DNA of 64,000 nucleotides, taken from the NCBI GenBank assembly GCA_944323825.1, contig CALUTY010000001.1, forward strand, positions 62,001 through 126,000, in the 5' to 3' direction. This DNA is from an uncultured Bacteroidales bacterium. Its GTDB lineage: Bacteria > Bacteroidota > Bacteroidia > Bacteroidales > UBA932. The translations under genes were made by a program, and so were the position numbers. Each line of letters begins with the position of its first letter. Within the stretch, counting starts at the first letter, position 1. Below are positions 34,589 through 43,409 of the stretch, piece by piece. Under the pieces are notes generated by a model. It saw only the letters and a program-made list of their open reading frames with translations, did not search any database and was not told the DNA's origin.

Positions 34589-35635
34589 TCATGAGGCGGA
34601 GCGGGCCTTTTCGCGCTGGCGGACGGTGAGGGCACGCTGGAATTCGCGGGCATTCTTGAGGTGCTCGCTGTAGGTGACGGCAAAACGGTGCGTACCGTTG
34701 AAGTCGGGGCTAGCACAGAAATAGATGTAGCCGTGGGTATCCGGGTTGAGGACGGCATCTATGCATGCCTTGGGAGGCACATTGATGGGAGCCGGAGGCA
34801 GGCCGGCATACTTATAGGTGTTGTATGGGGAATCCACCTTCAGATGCTTCTTCAATATCCGGTCAAGGGTATAGTCATAGCAGAAGGCGATAGTGGGATC
34901 AGCCTGGAGCTTCATGCCCTTATGGAGACGGTTGAGATACACTCCTGCTATCACAGGATATTCAAAGGACTTCAATGTCTCGCCGTTCACTATGGAGGCG
35001 AGGGCTGAAACCTCCAGCCTCGAAAGGTCCTGCTTCTCTGCAGCCGCCAACCTTTCAGGGGTCCAGAAACGGTCGTATTCCTTTTTGAAACGGTCGAAGA
35101 TGTCCTTCACCGATGCTGTCCAGTACATCTCGTATGTGTCGGGAAGAAAGAGGGCGAATACATTTTCAGGAGTGAATCCATATTGCTCCAGGAATGCAGT
35201 GTCATTCAGGGCATCCGCCACTTCTGCGGAATCTGCCATCATCTGCCGCCCTATCATGGAGGCAAGCTTGCCCTTGCTGCGGATGGTTCCTGAAAGGGTC
35301 AGGTCCTGCGGAGTCTGCCAGCCGTTGCATATCATCCTGATGACATAGACACTTGTGAAAGAAGGCTCGATCACATATCTTCCAGGCTTGGCCCGGGACG
35401 ACAGGGATTCCCTTTCGGCACAGCGCTTTACGCTGCCGGGCCTCACGGCCTCCGCACCGGCGGTCACGGAATCAATTATGGCGTCTGTACTCATGTCAGG
35501 GTAGACATAGAGGACATATTCCTTTGAAAAATTGTCCAGCTTGTTGTCAGCCACATATCTTCCCACAAAAAAAACGGCAGCCGCGACAACAGCAACTATA
35601 AGAATTTCAACAATATATGATTTTTTCTTCCCCAT
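34589..35635 (-). CDS. mltG: Endolytic murein transglycosylase MltG
   Basis: 348 residues. A single N-terminal membrane helix (VEILIVAVVAAAVFFVGRYVA) anchors a periplasmic YceG-like domain. LASIVNGETLKSFEYPVIAGVYLNRL, MKLQADPTIAF, and SPYNTYKYAGLPPAPINVPP match the catalytic region; the Glu-Thr of the family's IVxxET motif is kept. MltG cuts nascent glycan strands and sets their length. It follows the GH73/LysM protein by 48 bp on the same strand, so two peptidoglycan hydrolases lie together at the end of the rpsA run. Confidence 0.92.
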   Translation of the reverse strand: MGKKKSYIVEILIVAVVAAAVFFVGRYVADNKLDNFSKEYVLYVYPDMSTDAIIDSVTAGAEAVRPGSVKRCAERESLSSRAKPGRYVIEPSFTSVYVIRMICNGWQTPQDLTLSGTIRSKGKLASMIGRQMMADSAEVADALNDTAFLEQYGFTPENVFALFLPDTYEMYWTASVKDIFDRFKKEYDRFWTPERLAAAEKQDLSRLEVSALASIVNGETLKSFEYPVIAGVYLNRLHKGMKLQADPTIAFCYDYTLDRILKKHLKVDSPYNTYKYAGLPPAPINVPPKACIDAVLNPDTHGYIYFCASPDFNGTHRFAVTYSEHLKNAREFQRALTVRQREKARSAS

Positions 35636-35683
35636 TTTTCAGATATTTTAAGACATTTACCGTTTGCGTAAAGAAACCCCGGC

Positions 35684-36712
35684 CTATTTCCGGAGCTTCA
35701 CCACATCTCCTTCATGAAGGACAGTGCCGCCGGAAAAGCCGTTCATCTTCATTATGCTCTTAAGCTTGACTCCGTACCTCTGCGAGATTTCCCACAGGCT
35801 GTCCCCCTCTTCGGCCACATGCATTTCTATATGGTCAGCCGCATGATTCTTCTTTCTCTGGAGATAGACAACGGTACCGGGAAGGAGAGTCTTGTCCTTG
35901 TCGATATCATTGAATTTCAATATTTCCTTTTTGAACAGTCCGTTCCCCTTGGCAATGGAAGAGTAGGTTTCCCCTTCGGAAGAATAGACAAACGGCACGC
36001 CGTTCTGTGAATACAACTGCCGTGAAAGGGAGAAGTCAAAGGCCCTGCCTTCCCTCTGGCTCAAAGGCTGTACCTGCTCCAGAACCGATGGCGACTGCGG
36101 AATTGATGCTGCAGCCGCATCGCGGACCCTCTTCTTTCTTGATTTTTTCTTCTTGCTCCCGGCATCGTCCCCCGACAGGGCATAAGACTCCGGCATCCTG
36201 TCAAAACGTTCAAGGTCATAATCCTCTATGAGCTTGATCAGCTTTCTCGGATATGCAGGGTCAGTGGCATATCCGGCACGCTTCAGACCGTATGCCCAGC
36301 CCTTGTAGTCAGTTGTTTCGAGGTCGAACAGGAACTTGTACCTGTCCCTGTATCTCAGGAAATCCGAATGATCCCTGAATGATTCTTCGGCTGTGGAATA
36401 TTTCCTGAAGCATTCCCCTCTCCTGTCGTCATCATAGAACATGCGCGGTCCTTTCCATTCATGGCATTTTATGCCGAAATGGTTGTTGCCCTTCACGGCG
36501 AGCTCAGACTGCCCGTTGGATGACTCCAGCATGCCCTGCGCAAGCGTTATGCTGGCCGGGACTCCGGAACGGTACATTTCGGAAACCGCCGTCCTGGAAT
36601 ATTTCTCAATATACGCATGCTGTGGAGATCTTTCCGCCAGCAGGGGCTGTGCCATGCACAGCATCAGCAGCATTGCCGGCAAAAAGCCGCAAATCCGAAG
36701 AATCGATTTCAT
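35684..36712 (-). CDS. GH73 glucosaminidase with two LysM domains
   Basis: 342 residues from ATG 36712. Signal peptide (ICGFLPAMLLMLCMAQPLLA); GH73-type glucosaminidase at about 35-165 with ITLAQGMLESSNGQSELAVKG (catalytic Glu region), NNHFGIKC and KGWAYGLKRAGYATDPAYPRKL. A basic linker rich in Lys/Arg follows (KKKKSRKKRVRD). The C-terminal half has two LysM repeats, the last being HVAEEGDSLWEISQRYGVKLKSIMKMN. A cell-wall hydrolase cleaving GlcNAc linkages in the periplasm is expected. It lies between rnz and mltG. Confidence 0.9.
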   Translation of the reverse strand: MKSILRICGFLPAMLLMLCMAQPLLAERSPQHAYIEKYSRTAVSEMYRSGVPASITLAQGMLESSNGQSELAVKGNNHFGIKCHEWKGPRMFYDDDRRGECFRKYSTAEESFRDHSDFLRYRDRYKFLFDLETTDYKGWAYGLKRAGYATDPAYPRKLIKLIEDYDLERFDRMPESYALSGDDAGSKKKKSRKKRVRDAAAASIPQSPSVLEQVQPLSQREGRAFDFSLSRQLYSQNGVPFVYSSEGETYSSIAKGNGLFKKEILKFNDIDKDKTLLPGTVVYLQRKKNHAADHIEMHVAEEGDSLWEISQRYGVKLKSIMKMNGFSGGTVLHEGDVVKLRK

Positions 36713-36742
36713 CAATTACATATTAAACAGATGCAAATATAA

Positions 36743-37729
36743 TCAATGTTTTTCAAGCGGGACTTCAATTTCATCTCCTTCGCGAGCCAGCATAGTGTCA
36801 GGAAACACTGCTGAGGCTTCCTTGAGGAAAATCCCGAGGTCGGACACCCTGGTGGAATAATGTCCTATAAGAAGGCGGCCGGCTCCGGCCTTCAATGCAC
36901 ATTCCGCCGCCTGACGGGCCGTGGAATGATGTGTCCGTTCAGCCACATCGGCATAACATTCAGGGAAAGTGGCCTCATGGTAAAGCAGGGTCGTGCCCTT
37001 CACCCAGTCCGCAAGTTCCGGAAACGGGGCCGTGTCGCTGCAGTAGGCATAGCTTCTCGGCGTGTACGGGATATATGCGGCCTCCTCCCTGCTGATTACA
37101 AGCGGTTCCGGACCTCCGGAAAAGCGTCTGAACCCGTTTTCGAAAGAAGGCCCTGAGTCATCACCGGCAGGACGCACCACATCCTCTCCCCTCTTCAGGG
37201 CGGCAATTTCAGCCAATGTCAGACCGTATTTCTGTATCGCCTCCTTGCGGACATTGAACATGGGCATCTTCTCCCTTATGATGAAGCCGAACGCCTCTAT
37301 CCTGTGGTTCAGCGGAAAGGCAAGCATTTCCGTGGACCTGGACTCCCATACCACCTCCGGAGATTTGGAGGAAAGCACATGATGCTCGATCTCAAAGCAC
37401 GTCCCTTCGCCGAAATAGGACATGTAGAATTTGAGGACAGGACCGAAGGCTCTCGGCGCAAATATGTTCAGATGTGCCGTCCTGCCCAGCATGGACATGG
37501 TCGAAAGCAGACCGAATATGCCGAAAAGGTGGTCTCCATGTATATGCGAAATGCAGATGTTCTCTATCTTCAGATAGGAAATCCCCATCCTGCGCATCTG
37601 CATCTGCGCACCTTCCCCGCAGTCAATCAAAAACAAGCGCCCCCGTACATCAAGTACCTGGGCGCTTGGATATCTGTTGACAGTGGGCAGGGCCGAAGCC
37701 GTGCCCAGTATTTTCAGAGTGAAGTTCAT
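36743..37729 (-). CDS. rnz: Ribonuclease Z
   Basis: 328 residues. Metallo-beta-lactamase fold with ISHIHGDHLFGIFGLLSTM (HxHxDH zinc site), YCSDTAPFPELADWVKGTTLLYHEATF (Asp ligand and the RNase Z 'HEATF' box) and HSTARQAAECALKAGAGRLLIGHYSTR (late histidines). The enzyme trims the 3' ends of tRNA precursors, matching a genome in which tRNAs such as the Leu gene at 59869 carry no encoded CCA. Twelve bp downstream of rpsA, so probably co-transcribed. Confidence 0.95.
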   Translation of the reverse strand: MNFTLKILGTASALPTVNRYPSAQVLDVRGRLFLIDCGEGAQMQMRRMGISYLKIENICISHIHGDHLFGIFGLLSTMSMLGRTAHLNIFAPRAFGPVLKFYMSYFGEGTCFEIEHHVLSSKSPEVVWESRSTEMLAFPLNHRIEAFGFIIREKMPMFNVRKEAIQKYGLTLAEIAALKRGEDVVRPAGDDSGPSFENGFRRFSGGPEPLVISREEAAYIPYTPRSYAYCSDTAPFPELADWVKGTTLLYHEATFPECYADVAERTHHSTARQAAECALKAGAGRLLIGHYSTRVSDLGIFLKEASAVFPDTMLAREGDEIEVPLEKH

Positions 37730-37741
37730 CTGCAGAAGGAA

Positions 37742-39622
37742 TTACTCCCCTTTCTCGAGCTTGCTCTTGAGTGCTGCAAGTTCCGAGATGTCACCGAGAG
37801 TTGTCTTCTCGATGTTGGAGTTGATCTTCTTCACAGCCTTCTTGGTGTTGTCAGCCTCACTTGCAGGCTTGTCGGAAGACCTCTTGTCCTCAGCGTAAGT
37901 CCTTACATGAGAAAGGGTAACCCTCTTGGTGCTGCGCTTGAGCTCGATGACCTTGAACGGAAGCACATCGCCTGCTGCAGGCATGGTGCCGTCTTCCTTG
38001 ACAAGCTCCTTGTTGCTGCAGAATGCCTCTACATCGTCGGCGAGGGTAACTGTTGCACCCTTGTCAGAGATTGAGACGATCTTGCCGTCATGAACGGTGC
38101 CCACAGAGAACTTGCTTTCAACCTCATCCCATGGGTTAGGGAGAAGCTGCTTGTGTCCGAGGCTGAGCTTGTGGTTGTCCTCGTCGAAGTCAAGGATGAC
38201 AACATCAATCTTGTCGCCAGTCTGTACGAACTCTGAAGGATGCTTGATCTTGGTCCATGAAATGTCGCTGATATGTACAAGACCCTCAATGCCTTCCTCA
38301 AGCTCTGCGAACACACCGAAGTTGGTGATGTTGCGCACGATGGCAGTATGCTTGGAACCTACAGGATATTTCTCGCGGATGTTCTCCCATGGATTAGGCA
38401 CAAGCTGCTTGAGACCGAGGGACATCTTCTTCTCGTCCCTGTCGAGGGTGAGGATCTGTGCCTCCACCTCGTCGCCTACCTTGAGGAAATCCTGGGCGAT
38501 GCGGAGCCTTGGAGACCATGACATTTCTGAAACATGGATAAGTCCTTCCACACCCGGCTCGATTTCTACGAATGCGCCGTAGTCAGCGATGAGGACAACC
38601 TTGCCCTTCACCTTGTCGCCGACCTTGAGGTTCGGATCAAGGGCATCCCACGGATGAACCGTAAGCTGCTTGAGGCCGAGGGCGATTCTCTTCTTGGACT
38701 CGTCGAAGTCGAGGATCACGACACGGATCTTCTGGTCGAGCTGTACGACCTCCTCCGGATGGTTGATCCTGCCCCATGAAAGGTCTGTGATGTGGATGAG
38801 TCCGTCAACACCGCCAAGATCCACGAATACACCGTAGCTGGTGATGTTCTTGACAGTACCCTCAAGAACCTGGCCTTTCTCGAGCTTGCTGATGATCTCG
38901 CTCTTCTGCTGCTCGAGCTCTGCCTCGATGAGAGCCTTGTGGGAAACGACCACATTCCTGAATTCCTGATTGATCTTGACGATCTTGAAGTCCATTGTAG
39001 TGTCAACGAACTGATCGTAGTCCCTGATAGGCTTGATGTCGATCTGTGAGCCCGGAAGGAAGGCCTCGATGCCGAAGATGTCGACAATCATACCGCCCTT
39101 CGTGCGGGTCTTGACATAACCCTTGACGATCTCGTTGTTGTTGTATGCCTCGTTGACCATATCCCAGGAGCGGAGTGCGCGTGCCTTCTTGTGGGAAAGG
39201 ATGAGCTGGCCTTTCTTGTCCTCGGCAGTCTCGACGAACACTTCCACCTTGTCGCCTACCTTGAGGTCCGGATTGTAGCGGAACTCCGGAGCCATGATGA
39301 CACCTTCGCTCTTGTAGCCGATGTTCACGATCACCTCTCTCTTGCTGATGGCAGTAACCACGCCTTCAACGACTTCGTTCTCAACCACCTTTGAAAGGGT
39401 CTTGTCATACTCCTCGGCGACCTTGTTCTTGTCCTCGCCATAGACTTCATCGTTCTCGAATGCGTCCCAGTCGAACTTGTCCGGATCAACTGATGCATTC
39501 AGAACCGGCTTCCTGGTTTCTTCTGCTGCAGGGGCAGCCTCCTGGACAGGAGCCTCGGCAGCTGCTGCCGTCTCCTCAACCTTTGGAGTCTCCTCCACAG
39601 TCACTGTCTTGTTTTCTTCCAT
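37742..39622 (-). CDS. rpsA: 30S ribosomal protein S1
   Basis: 626 residues with six S1 RNA-binding repeats; the third to fifth show the clear 'G.V.....YGvFV.l..gveGLiHis.lsW' pattern (GTVKNITSYGVFVDLGG, GKVVLIADYGAFVEIEP, AIVRNITNFGVFAELEE). A Glu/Ala/Pro-rich leader of about 60 residues precedes the first repeat and is typical of Bacteroidota S1. In this phylum, where mRNAs usually lack Shine-Dalgarno sequences, S1 is central to initiation. A strong promoter lies at 39716-39746 with a leader of about 85 nt. Confidence 0.97.
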   Translation of the reverse strand: MEENKTVTVEETPKVEETAAAAEAPVQEAAPAAEETRKPVLNASVDPDKFDWDAFENDEVYGEDKNKVAEEYDKTLSKVVENEVVEGVVTAISKREVIVNIGYKSEGVIMAPEFRYNPDLKVGDKVEVFVETAEDKKGQLILSHKKARALRSWDMVNEAYNNNEIVKGYVKTRTKGGMIVDIFGIEAFLPGSQIDIKPIRDYDQFVDTTMDFKIVKINQEFRNVVVSHKALIEAELEQQKSEIISKLEKGQVLEGTVKNITSYGVFVDLGGVDGLIHITDLSWGRINHPEEVVQLDQKIRVVILDFDESKKRIALGLKQLTVHPWDALDPNLKVGDKVKGKVVLIADYGAFVEIEPGVEGLIHVSEMSWSPRLRIAQDFLKVGDEVEAQILTLDRDEKKMSLGLKQLVPNPWENIREKYPVGSKHTAIVRNITNFGVFAELEEGIEGLVHISDISWTKIKHPSEFVQTGDKIDVVILDFDEDNHKLSLGHKQLLPNPWDEVESKFSVGTVHDGKIVSISDKGATVTLADDVEAFCSNKELVKEDGTMPAAGDVLPFKVIELKRSTKRVTLSHVRTYAEDKRSSDKPASEADNTKKAVKKINSNIEKTTLGDISELAALKSKLEKGE

Positions 39623-39715
39623 AACTGATGTAATTAAAACAAATTAGCGGGTTTGACTTTATTTCCTGTGCCTGCCGGCAATGCCCGATACGGCGCATCC
39701 CGGTCAAAAGGCGCG

Positions 39716-39746
39716 CAAATATATGCATAAATTCCGTATTATCAAA
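39716..39746 (-). promoter_or_regulatory. rpsA promoter
   Basis: On the minus strand: TTTG (39746-39743), 19-bp spacer, TATATTTG (39723-39716). Exact match to TTTG-N19-TAnnTTTG. Confidence 0.75.
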
Positions 39747-39771
39747 TAATTTATTGACTTTCCGGCCGGAA

Positions 39772-40719
39772 TCAGAGCATTTTCATCCTTTTGAAGATGT
39801 AGAGGATGATGATGAAAGAGAGGGCCATGGAGGCAAGGATGATGACCCAGTCCCAGGAGGTGCCTGTCATCGGCAGCACGACATTCATTCCATAGAAACT
39901 GGCAATGAGGGTCGGAGGCATAAGGAGAAGGGAAACGAGGGTGAAGACCTTCATTATCTTGTTCTGGTCCAGGTTGATGAGACCGATTACGGTGTTCTGG
40001 AGATATTCGAGCCTCTCGAAGCCGAAATTGGTATGGTTGATCAGGGAGGATATGTCCTTCAGCATGACATTCAGCTTGGACTGGAGCTCATGAGGATACT
40101 TGCTGCTCTTCAGAAGGCTCGATATGACACGCTGCTTGTCGACTATGTTCTCCCTCACAAGCATGGTGTTCTCCTGCAGCTGGTTGATGTCCAGGAGGAA
40201 TTCCTCATTGATGTCCTCACCGAGGCTGACCTTGCGGTTATACTGCTCTATTTCCTTGGACATCAGCTCAATCATATCCGCATCAAGGTCAATCCTCTGC
40301 TCCAGGATGCTCACGAACACTAGGAATCCGGTGGAATACATCTTCGGAAAGGCCAGCATCCTGCGCTGCAGATCCGTGAAACTCCTCAGCTGACATTCCC
40401 TGAGAGTGGTCAGGACATTGCCTGTGATGATGAATGAAACGGCCTCCATGGAATATTCCTCAGGCCCCGGAATAAGGAAGTTGGTATTGGCGAAGATGGC
40501 ATTTTCTGTCTCGGAGAAGCGGGATGAACTTTCAATCTCCTCGGCAGTCGCACGGCTCTGGATGGTGGTGCCGACAAATGCCTCGGCAGCCCTCTTTTCA
40601 TCCCCTGTCGGAGCGAAAAGGTCAATCCACACGACATCCTCAACATCCAGGCTCTCCAACACCGCTTCCGACTGGGACATCTGCATCTGACCGTTTGATT
40701 TGTAGAAGACTTCTATCAT
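39772..40719 (-). CDS. CorA-type magnesium transporter
   Basis: 315 residues. The long cytoplasmic N-terminal domain is followed by two C-terminal membrane helices (about 255-275 and 288-308). The first ends in YGMNV, the GMN signature of CorA selectivity filters. Helix 7-like stretch LLKSSKYPHELQSKLNVMLKDISSLINH and a basic C-terminus (IFKRMKML) fit the family. A pentameric inner-membrane Mg2+ (or Co2+/Ni2+) channel is expected. Own promoter at 40795-40825. Confidence 0.92.
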   Translation of the reverse strand: MIEVFYKSNGQMQMSQSEAVLESLDVEDVVWIDLFAPTGDEKRAAEAFVGTTIQSRATAEEIESSSRFSETENAIFANTNFLIPGPEEYSMEAVSFIITGNVLTTLRECQLRSFTDLQRRMLAFPKMYSTGFLVFVSILEQRIDLDADMIELMSKEIEQYNRKVSLGEDINEEFLLDINQLQENTMLVRENIVDKQRVISSLLKSSKYPHELQSKLNVMLKDISSLINHTNFGFERLEYLQNTVIGLINLDQNKIMKVFTLVSLLLMPPTLIASFYGMNVVLPMTGTSWDWVIILASMALSFIIILYIFKRMKML

Positions 40720-40794
40720 ACTTCATCCAGTTTAGTTCCGGCACGGCAGTCGGAAGATTTGACTTTGGGAATGCCATCTCCTCAGAGAATTCCG

Positions 40795-40825
40795 CAAAAG
40801 TATACAATTCCGCCGATATTTCAAA
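40795..40825 (-). promoter_or_regulatory. Promoter of the CorA-type gene
   Basis: On the minus strand: TTTG (40825-40822), 19-bp spacer, TACTTTTG (40802-40795), 75 bp before the start codon. Confidence 0.7.
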
Positions 40826-40846
40826 GTAAATGCGGTCACACGAATT

Positions 40847-41395
40847 TCACAAAAGAAGCCTTATGCCTATCCCTATCAAAACCAGGCCGCCTATGATCTT
40901 GGCCGGAGTCCCGAACCTGCAGCCGATGAAGCTTCCGGATGAAACGCCGAAGACGGCAGCAAGTACGGTCATGCCGAAGACGGACACGGTGAGGGACAGG
41001 GCCGGATTCAGCTCCATCCCGCCCATCGCAAGCGACACGCCGACGGCAAATGCATCTATGCTTGTGGCAAATGCGGCAAGCAGAAGATGCTTCATGCCGT
41101 TCAGGTTGACCTTGTCCTCACTTTTCTTCAATGCGGACCATATCATGGAACCTCCTATGTAAAGGAGTATGACAAAGCCGATGACATGTGCAGCCTGATG
41201 GACAAAGGAAGCCACTGATGCACCGAGCAGCCATCCGAGAAATATGAGGGCCGCCTGCATGATGCCGAATGCAAGGGACACCTTCAGCACCTTTGCCGGG
41301 CTTGTCTTTCCGATGGACACGCTGCCACCCAGTGAAACCACGAGAGTATCCACGCTCAATGAAAGCGAAAGGAGAATTATCTCAACAAAATTCAT
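40847..41395 (-). CDS. mntP: Manganese efflux pump MntP
   Basis: 182 residues, six membrane helices in two three-helix repeats. LLSLSLSVDTLVVSLGGSV and AFATSIDAFAVGVSLAMGG are the paired 'S.D......G' motifs whose acidic residues carry the metal. MntP exports Mn2+ across the inner membrane. It is followed by the CorA-type gene, so two divalent-cation carriers lie side by side, each apparently separately transcribed. No riboswitch-like leader is recognisable. Confidence 0.93.
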   Translation of the reverse strand: MNFVEIILLSLSLSVDTLVVSLGGSVSIGKTSPAKVLKVSLAFGIMQAALIFLGWLLGASVASFVHQAAHVIGFVILLYIGGSMIWSALKKSEDKVNLNGMKHLLLAAFATSIDAFAVGVSLAMGGMELNPALSLTVSVFGMTVLAAVFGVSSGSFIGCRFGTPAKIIGGLVLIGIGIRLLL

Positions 41396-41484
41396 ATTTC
41401 AAAATCCTTTTAATTGGCCATGCTCCTGCCGGACCGGCAGACAAGGCCCGGCATCCACGCCATTGCGGCAAGTCTGTCCCGGGA

Positions 41485-42186
41485 CTATGGACGGAAAGCC
41501 TGGCGGTTGACTATCGACCTGCCCAACGTAAGCTCATCCGCATATTCAAGGTCATCCCCGAAACCGAGCCCGCGGGCAAGAGACGACACCCTGACCCCAT
41601 AGCCCGAAATCTGCCGGTATATATAAAATGAAGTTGTCTCCCCCTCCACATCACCGCTCAGGGCAAGGATCACCTCTACCCCGGCAGTCCCGTTCCCTGC
41701 ACTTTCTCCGGCACCGCCGTCAGAAGCTCCTCCTGCCGCAGACACTTTGCCGTCCTGTACTGAAGTTCCGCACAATTCAGCCACCCTCTCCACAAGCTCC
41801 CTTATGGTAAGGTCAGACGGACCTACGCCGTTTATCGGCGAAATGATGCCTCCCAAGACATGATACAGGCCGTGATACTGCCCTGTGTTCTCTATGCTCA
41901 TCACATCCCTGACGCTCTCCACGACACAGATCGTGTTCCTGTCCCGTGAATGGTCCGAACAGATGGAACAGATGTCATTGTCTGAAATCATCCTGCACAC
42001 TCTGCAGTATTTCACATCATCCCTCAGACTGTTTATGGCTGCCGTGAAATGGTGCACATTCTCCTGTGGCTGCCTCAGAAGATGCAGGGCAAGGCGCAGG
42101 GCACTCCTGCGTCCCACGCCGGGGAGCATGTTTATGGCATCCACGGCTTCTTCAAGCAATTTCGAAGGGTAATTTTCCTTATACAT
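41485..42186 (-). CDS. recR: Recombination protein RecR with Gly/Ala-rich insertion
   Basis: 233 residues, about 30 longer than usual. N-terminal helix-hairpin-helix (AINMLPGVGRRSALRLALHLL), zinc finger CRVCRMISDNDICSIC, Toprim domain (CVVESVRDVMSIENTGQYHGLYHVLGG) and SGDVEGETTSFYIYRQI are all normal for RecR, which with RecO/RecF loads RecA at gaps. Between RELVERVAELCG and VEVILAL lies an extra low-complexity run rich in Gly, Ala and Ser (about residues 147-175), in the Toprim domain where most RecR proteins have a short loop. Function should be retained. The multi-hairpin element lies directly upstream. Confidence 0.95.
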   Translation of the reverse strand: MYKENYPSKLLEEAVDAINMLPGVGRRSALRLALHLLRQPQENVHHFTAAINSLRDDVKYCRVCRMISDNDICSICSDHSRDRNTICVVESVRDVMSIENTGQYHGLYHVLGGIISPINGVGPSDLTIRELVERVAELCGTSVQDGKVSAAGGASDGGAGESAGNGTAGVEVILALSGDVEGETTSFYIYRQISGYGVRVSSLARGLGFGDDLEYADELTLGRSIVNRQAFRP

Positions 42187-42190
42187 AATT

Positions 42191-42402
42191 AACGTCAGTC
42201 CGACGGATTTATTTTGCTCAGCCCCGGGGAATCCGTCGAACCGTCGTTAAGGATTTCTTCGAAATCCGTCTGTCTTAATCCCCAGTCGCTCCGCGACAGC
42301 CCCTTACTAAGGGGCGTCACCCTCCTTTCTCCTCCCTACATAGGGAGGACTGTCGCAGGATTCATCCTGCTCCTGTTTTATATACCGTCAGTCCGACGGA
42401 TT
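42191..42402. repeat. Multi-hairpin element flanked by 17-bp direct repeats
   Basis: The 17-mer CGTCAGTCCGACGGATT occurs at 42193-42209 and 42386-42402. Between lie at least five hairpins: 42199-42209 with 42230-42240 (10 of 11 pairs); 42251-42257 with 42261-42267; GCCCCTTA/TAAGGGGC at 42299-42306/42308-42315; TCCTCCCTA/TAGGGAGGA at 42330-42338/42341-42349; GCAGGA/TCCTGC at 42355-42360/42365-42370. An outer stem GCGACAG (42293-42299) with CTGTCGC (42350-42356) encloses two of them, giving a three-way junction. It looks like a non-coding palindromic repeat or MITE. The right repeat supplies the last codons of the kinase gene. Confidence 0.7.
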
Positions 42403-43347
42403 GTTTTTTGATGATGCATGGTATTTTTCCAGGCCGGACATCGGGGCCGGGACGAAGGCCTGGAACTCCAGTCCGTATTCATGCCCGAGGCTCTCCAGCA
42501 CATCTCTGCAGACATTCCCGAAAGAGCCTGTCACATATATGCCGGCATCAACCGCCCCATAACGCATAAGGCATCTTTCGAAGAAATCCCTGAAATTGCG
42601 GACAATCATATCATTTATCCATTCATTTCCAGCCCATCTCATGACATACGGAGCCAATGAAGCCAGATTCCTTGCCGGAGCATCGCTTCCATACACAAAT
42701 TTCACGGAAGCAGCATAGTCAAGACCGTATTCCCTACGGAAATCCTCCGAGACCTCCTCCGGCAGCAGTTCCTTTATATAATCGGCAAGGAAAAGCCTTC
42801 CCAAGGCAGCAGCACTACCCTCATCACCCAGGATGAATCCTCCCGGGCGGATATTCCTCACTATCCCTTTCCCGTCATACAGGCAGCTGTTGGAGCCTGT
42901 GCCGAGTATGGCCACAATCCCTGTCCTGTCCCCGCAAAGCCCTCTTGCCGCAGCAAGAAGATCCGAATGGTATTTCCTCCCGGAGCCCGGGAAAGCCTCC
43001 GCCAGGACACTATCTAAAGTTTCTGGAACACAAGCTCCGGAAATACGGTCATTCCCCGAAACGGAATCCGGATTCTCCCCTGTCTGGAAATGCTTCTGTC
43101 CGTCCGCCTGGCCCTCAAGCACACCGGCTCCGTAAAAGAATATCTCCTTTATGGCACCTTCCGGGAGTTCCCCTGAAAACGCAGACCGCAGACAAGAAAC
43201 GGCATCCCTTGCCACACGGGATACCGCCTCAAAATCCATAGTAGCCACATTAATTCCGGGAATCCTGAATCTGGAGCGCACCTTTCCACCGCTGTCCAGA
43301 AGACAGCAGTCCGTCTTTGTCGCCCCGCTTTCCATTATCAGCTTCAT
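42388..43347 (-). CDS. BadF/BadG-type N-acetylglucosamine kinase-like protein
   Basis: 319 residues. LIMESGATKTDCCLLD is the phosphate-1 motif, AILGTGSNSCLYDGKGI the phosphate-2 motif, and GGFILGDEGSAAALGRLFLADYI is the block typical of GlcNAc-kinase-like BadF members (PF01869). IYVTGSFGNVCRDVL is the adenosine motif. Relatives have an uninterrupted stretch after FFYGAGV; here about 25 extra residues rich in Gly/Ser/Asn are inserted. The final residues, NNPSD, are encoded by the 17-bp repeat of the adjacent element, so the natural C-terminus has probably been replaced. Cytoplasmic amino-sugar phosphorylation is expected. Confidence 0.83.
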   Translation of the reverse strand: MKLIMESGATKTDCCLLDSGGKVRSRFRIPGINVATMDFEAVSRVARDAVSCLRSAFSGELPEGAIKEIFFYGAGVLEGQADGQKHFQTGENPDSVSGNDRISGACVPETLDSVLAEAFPGSGRKYHSDLLAAARGLCGDRTGIVAILGTGSNSCLYDGKGIVRNIRPGGFILGDEGSAAALGRLFLADYIKELLPEEVSEDFRREYGLDYAASVKFVYGSDAPARNLASLAPYVMRWAGNEWINDMIVRNFRDFFERCLMRYGAVDAGIYVTGSFGNVCRDVLESLGHEYGLEFQAFVPAPMSGLEKYHASSKNNPSD

Positions 43348-43370
43348 GTCCCGTACATCTTAAAGGAGCG

Positions 43371-43402
43371 CAAAATTAATCAAAGCAGCCGACATTTACA
43401 AA
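43371..43402 (-). promoter_or_regulatory. Promoter of the sugar-kinase gene
   Basis: On the minus strand: TTTG (43402-43399), 20-bp spacer, TAATTTTG (43378-43371), 23 bp before the start codon. Confidence 0.7.
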
Positions 43403-43409
43403 AGGAGGC

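Noticed and set aside
40720..41484. Mn- or Mg-sensing riboswitch upstream of mntP and the CorA-type gene
   Set aside because: Leaders are short and show no yybP-ykoY or M-box pattern that I can recognise.
42241..42370. CRISPR-like appearance of the hairpin-rich gap
   Set aside because: There is no regular repeat-spacer pattern; the hairpins differ in sequence and length.
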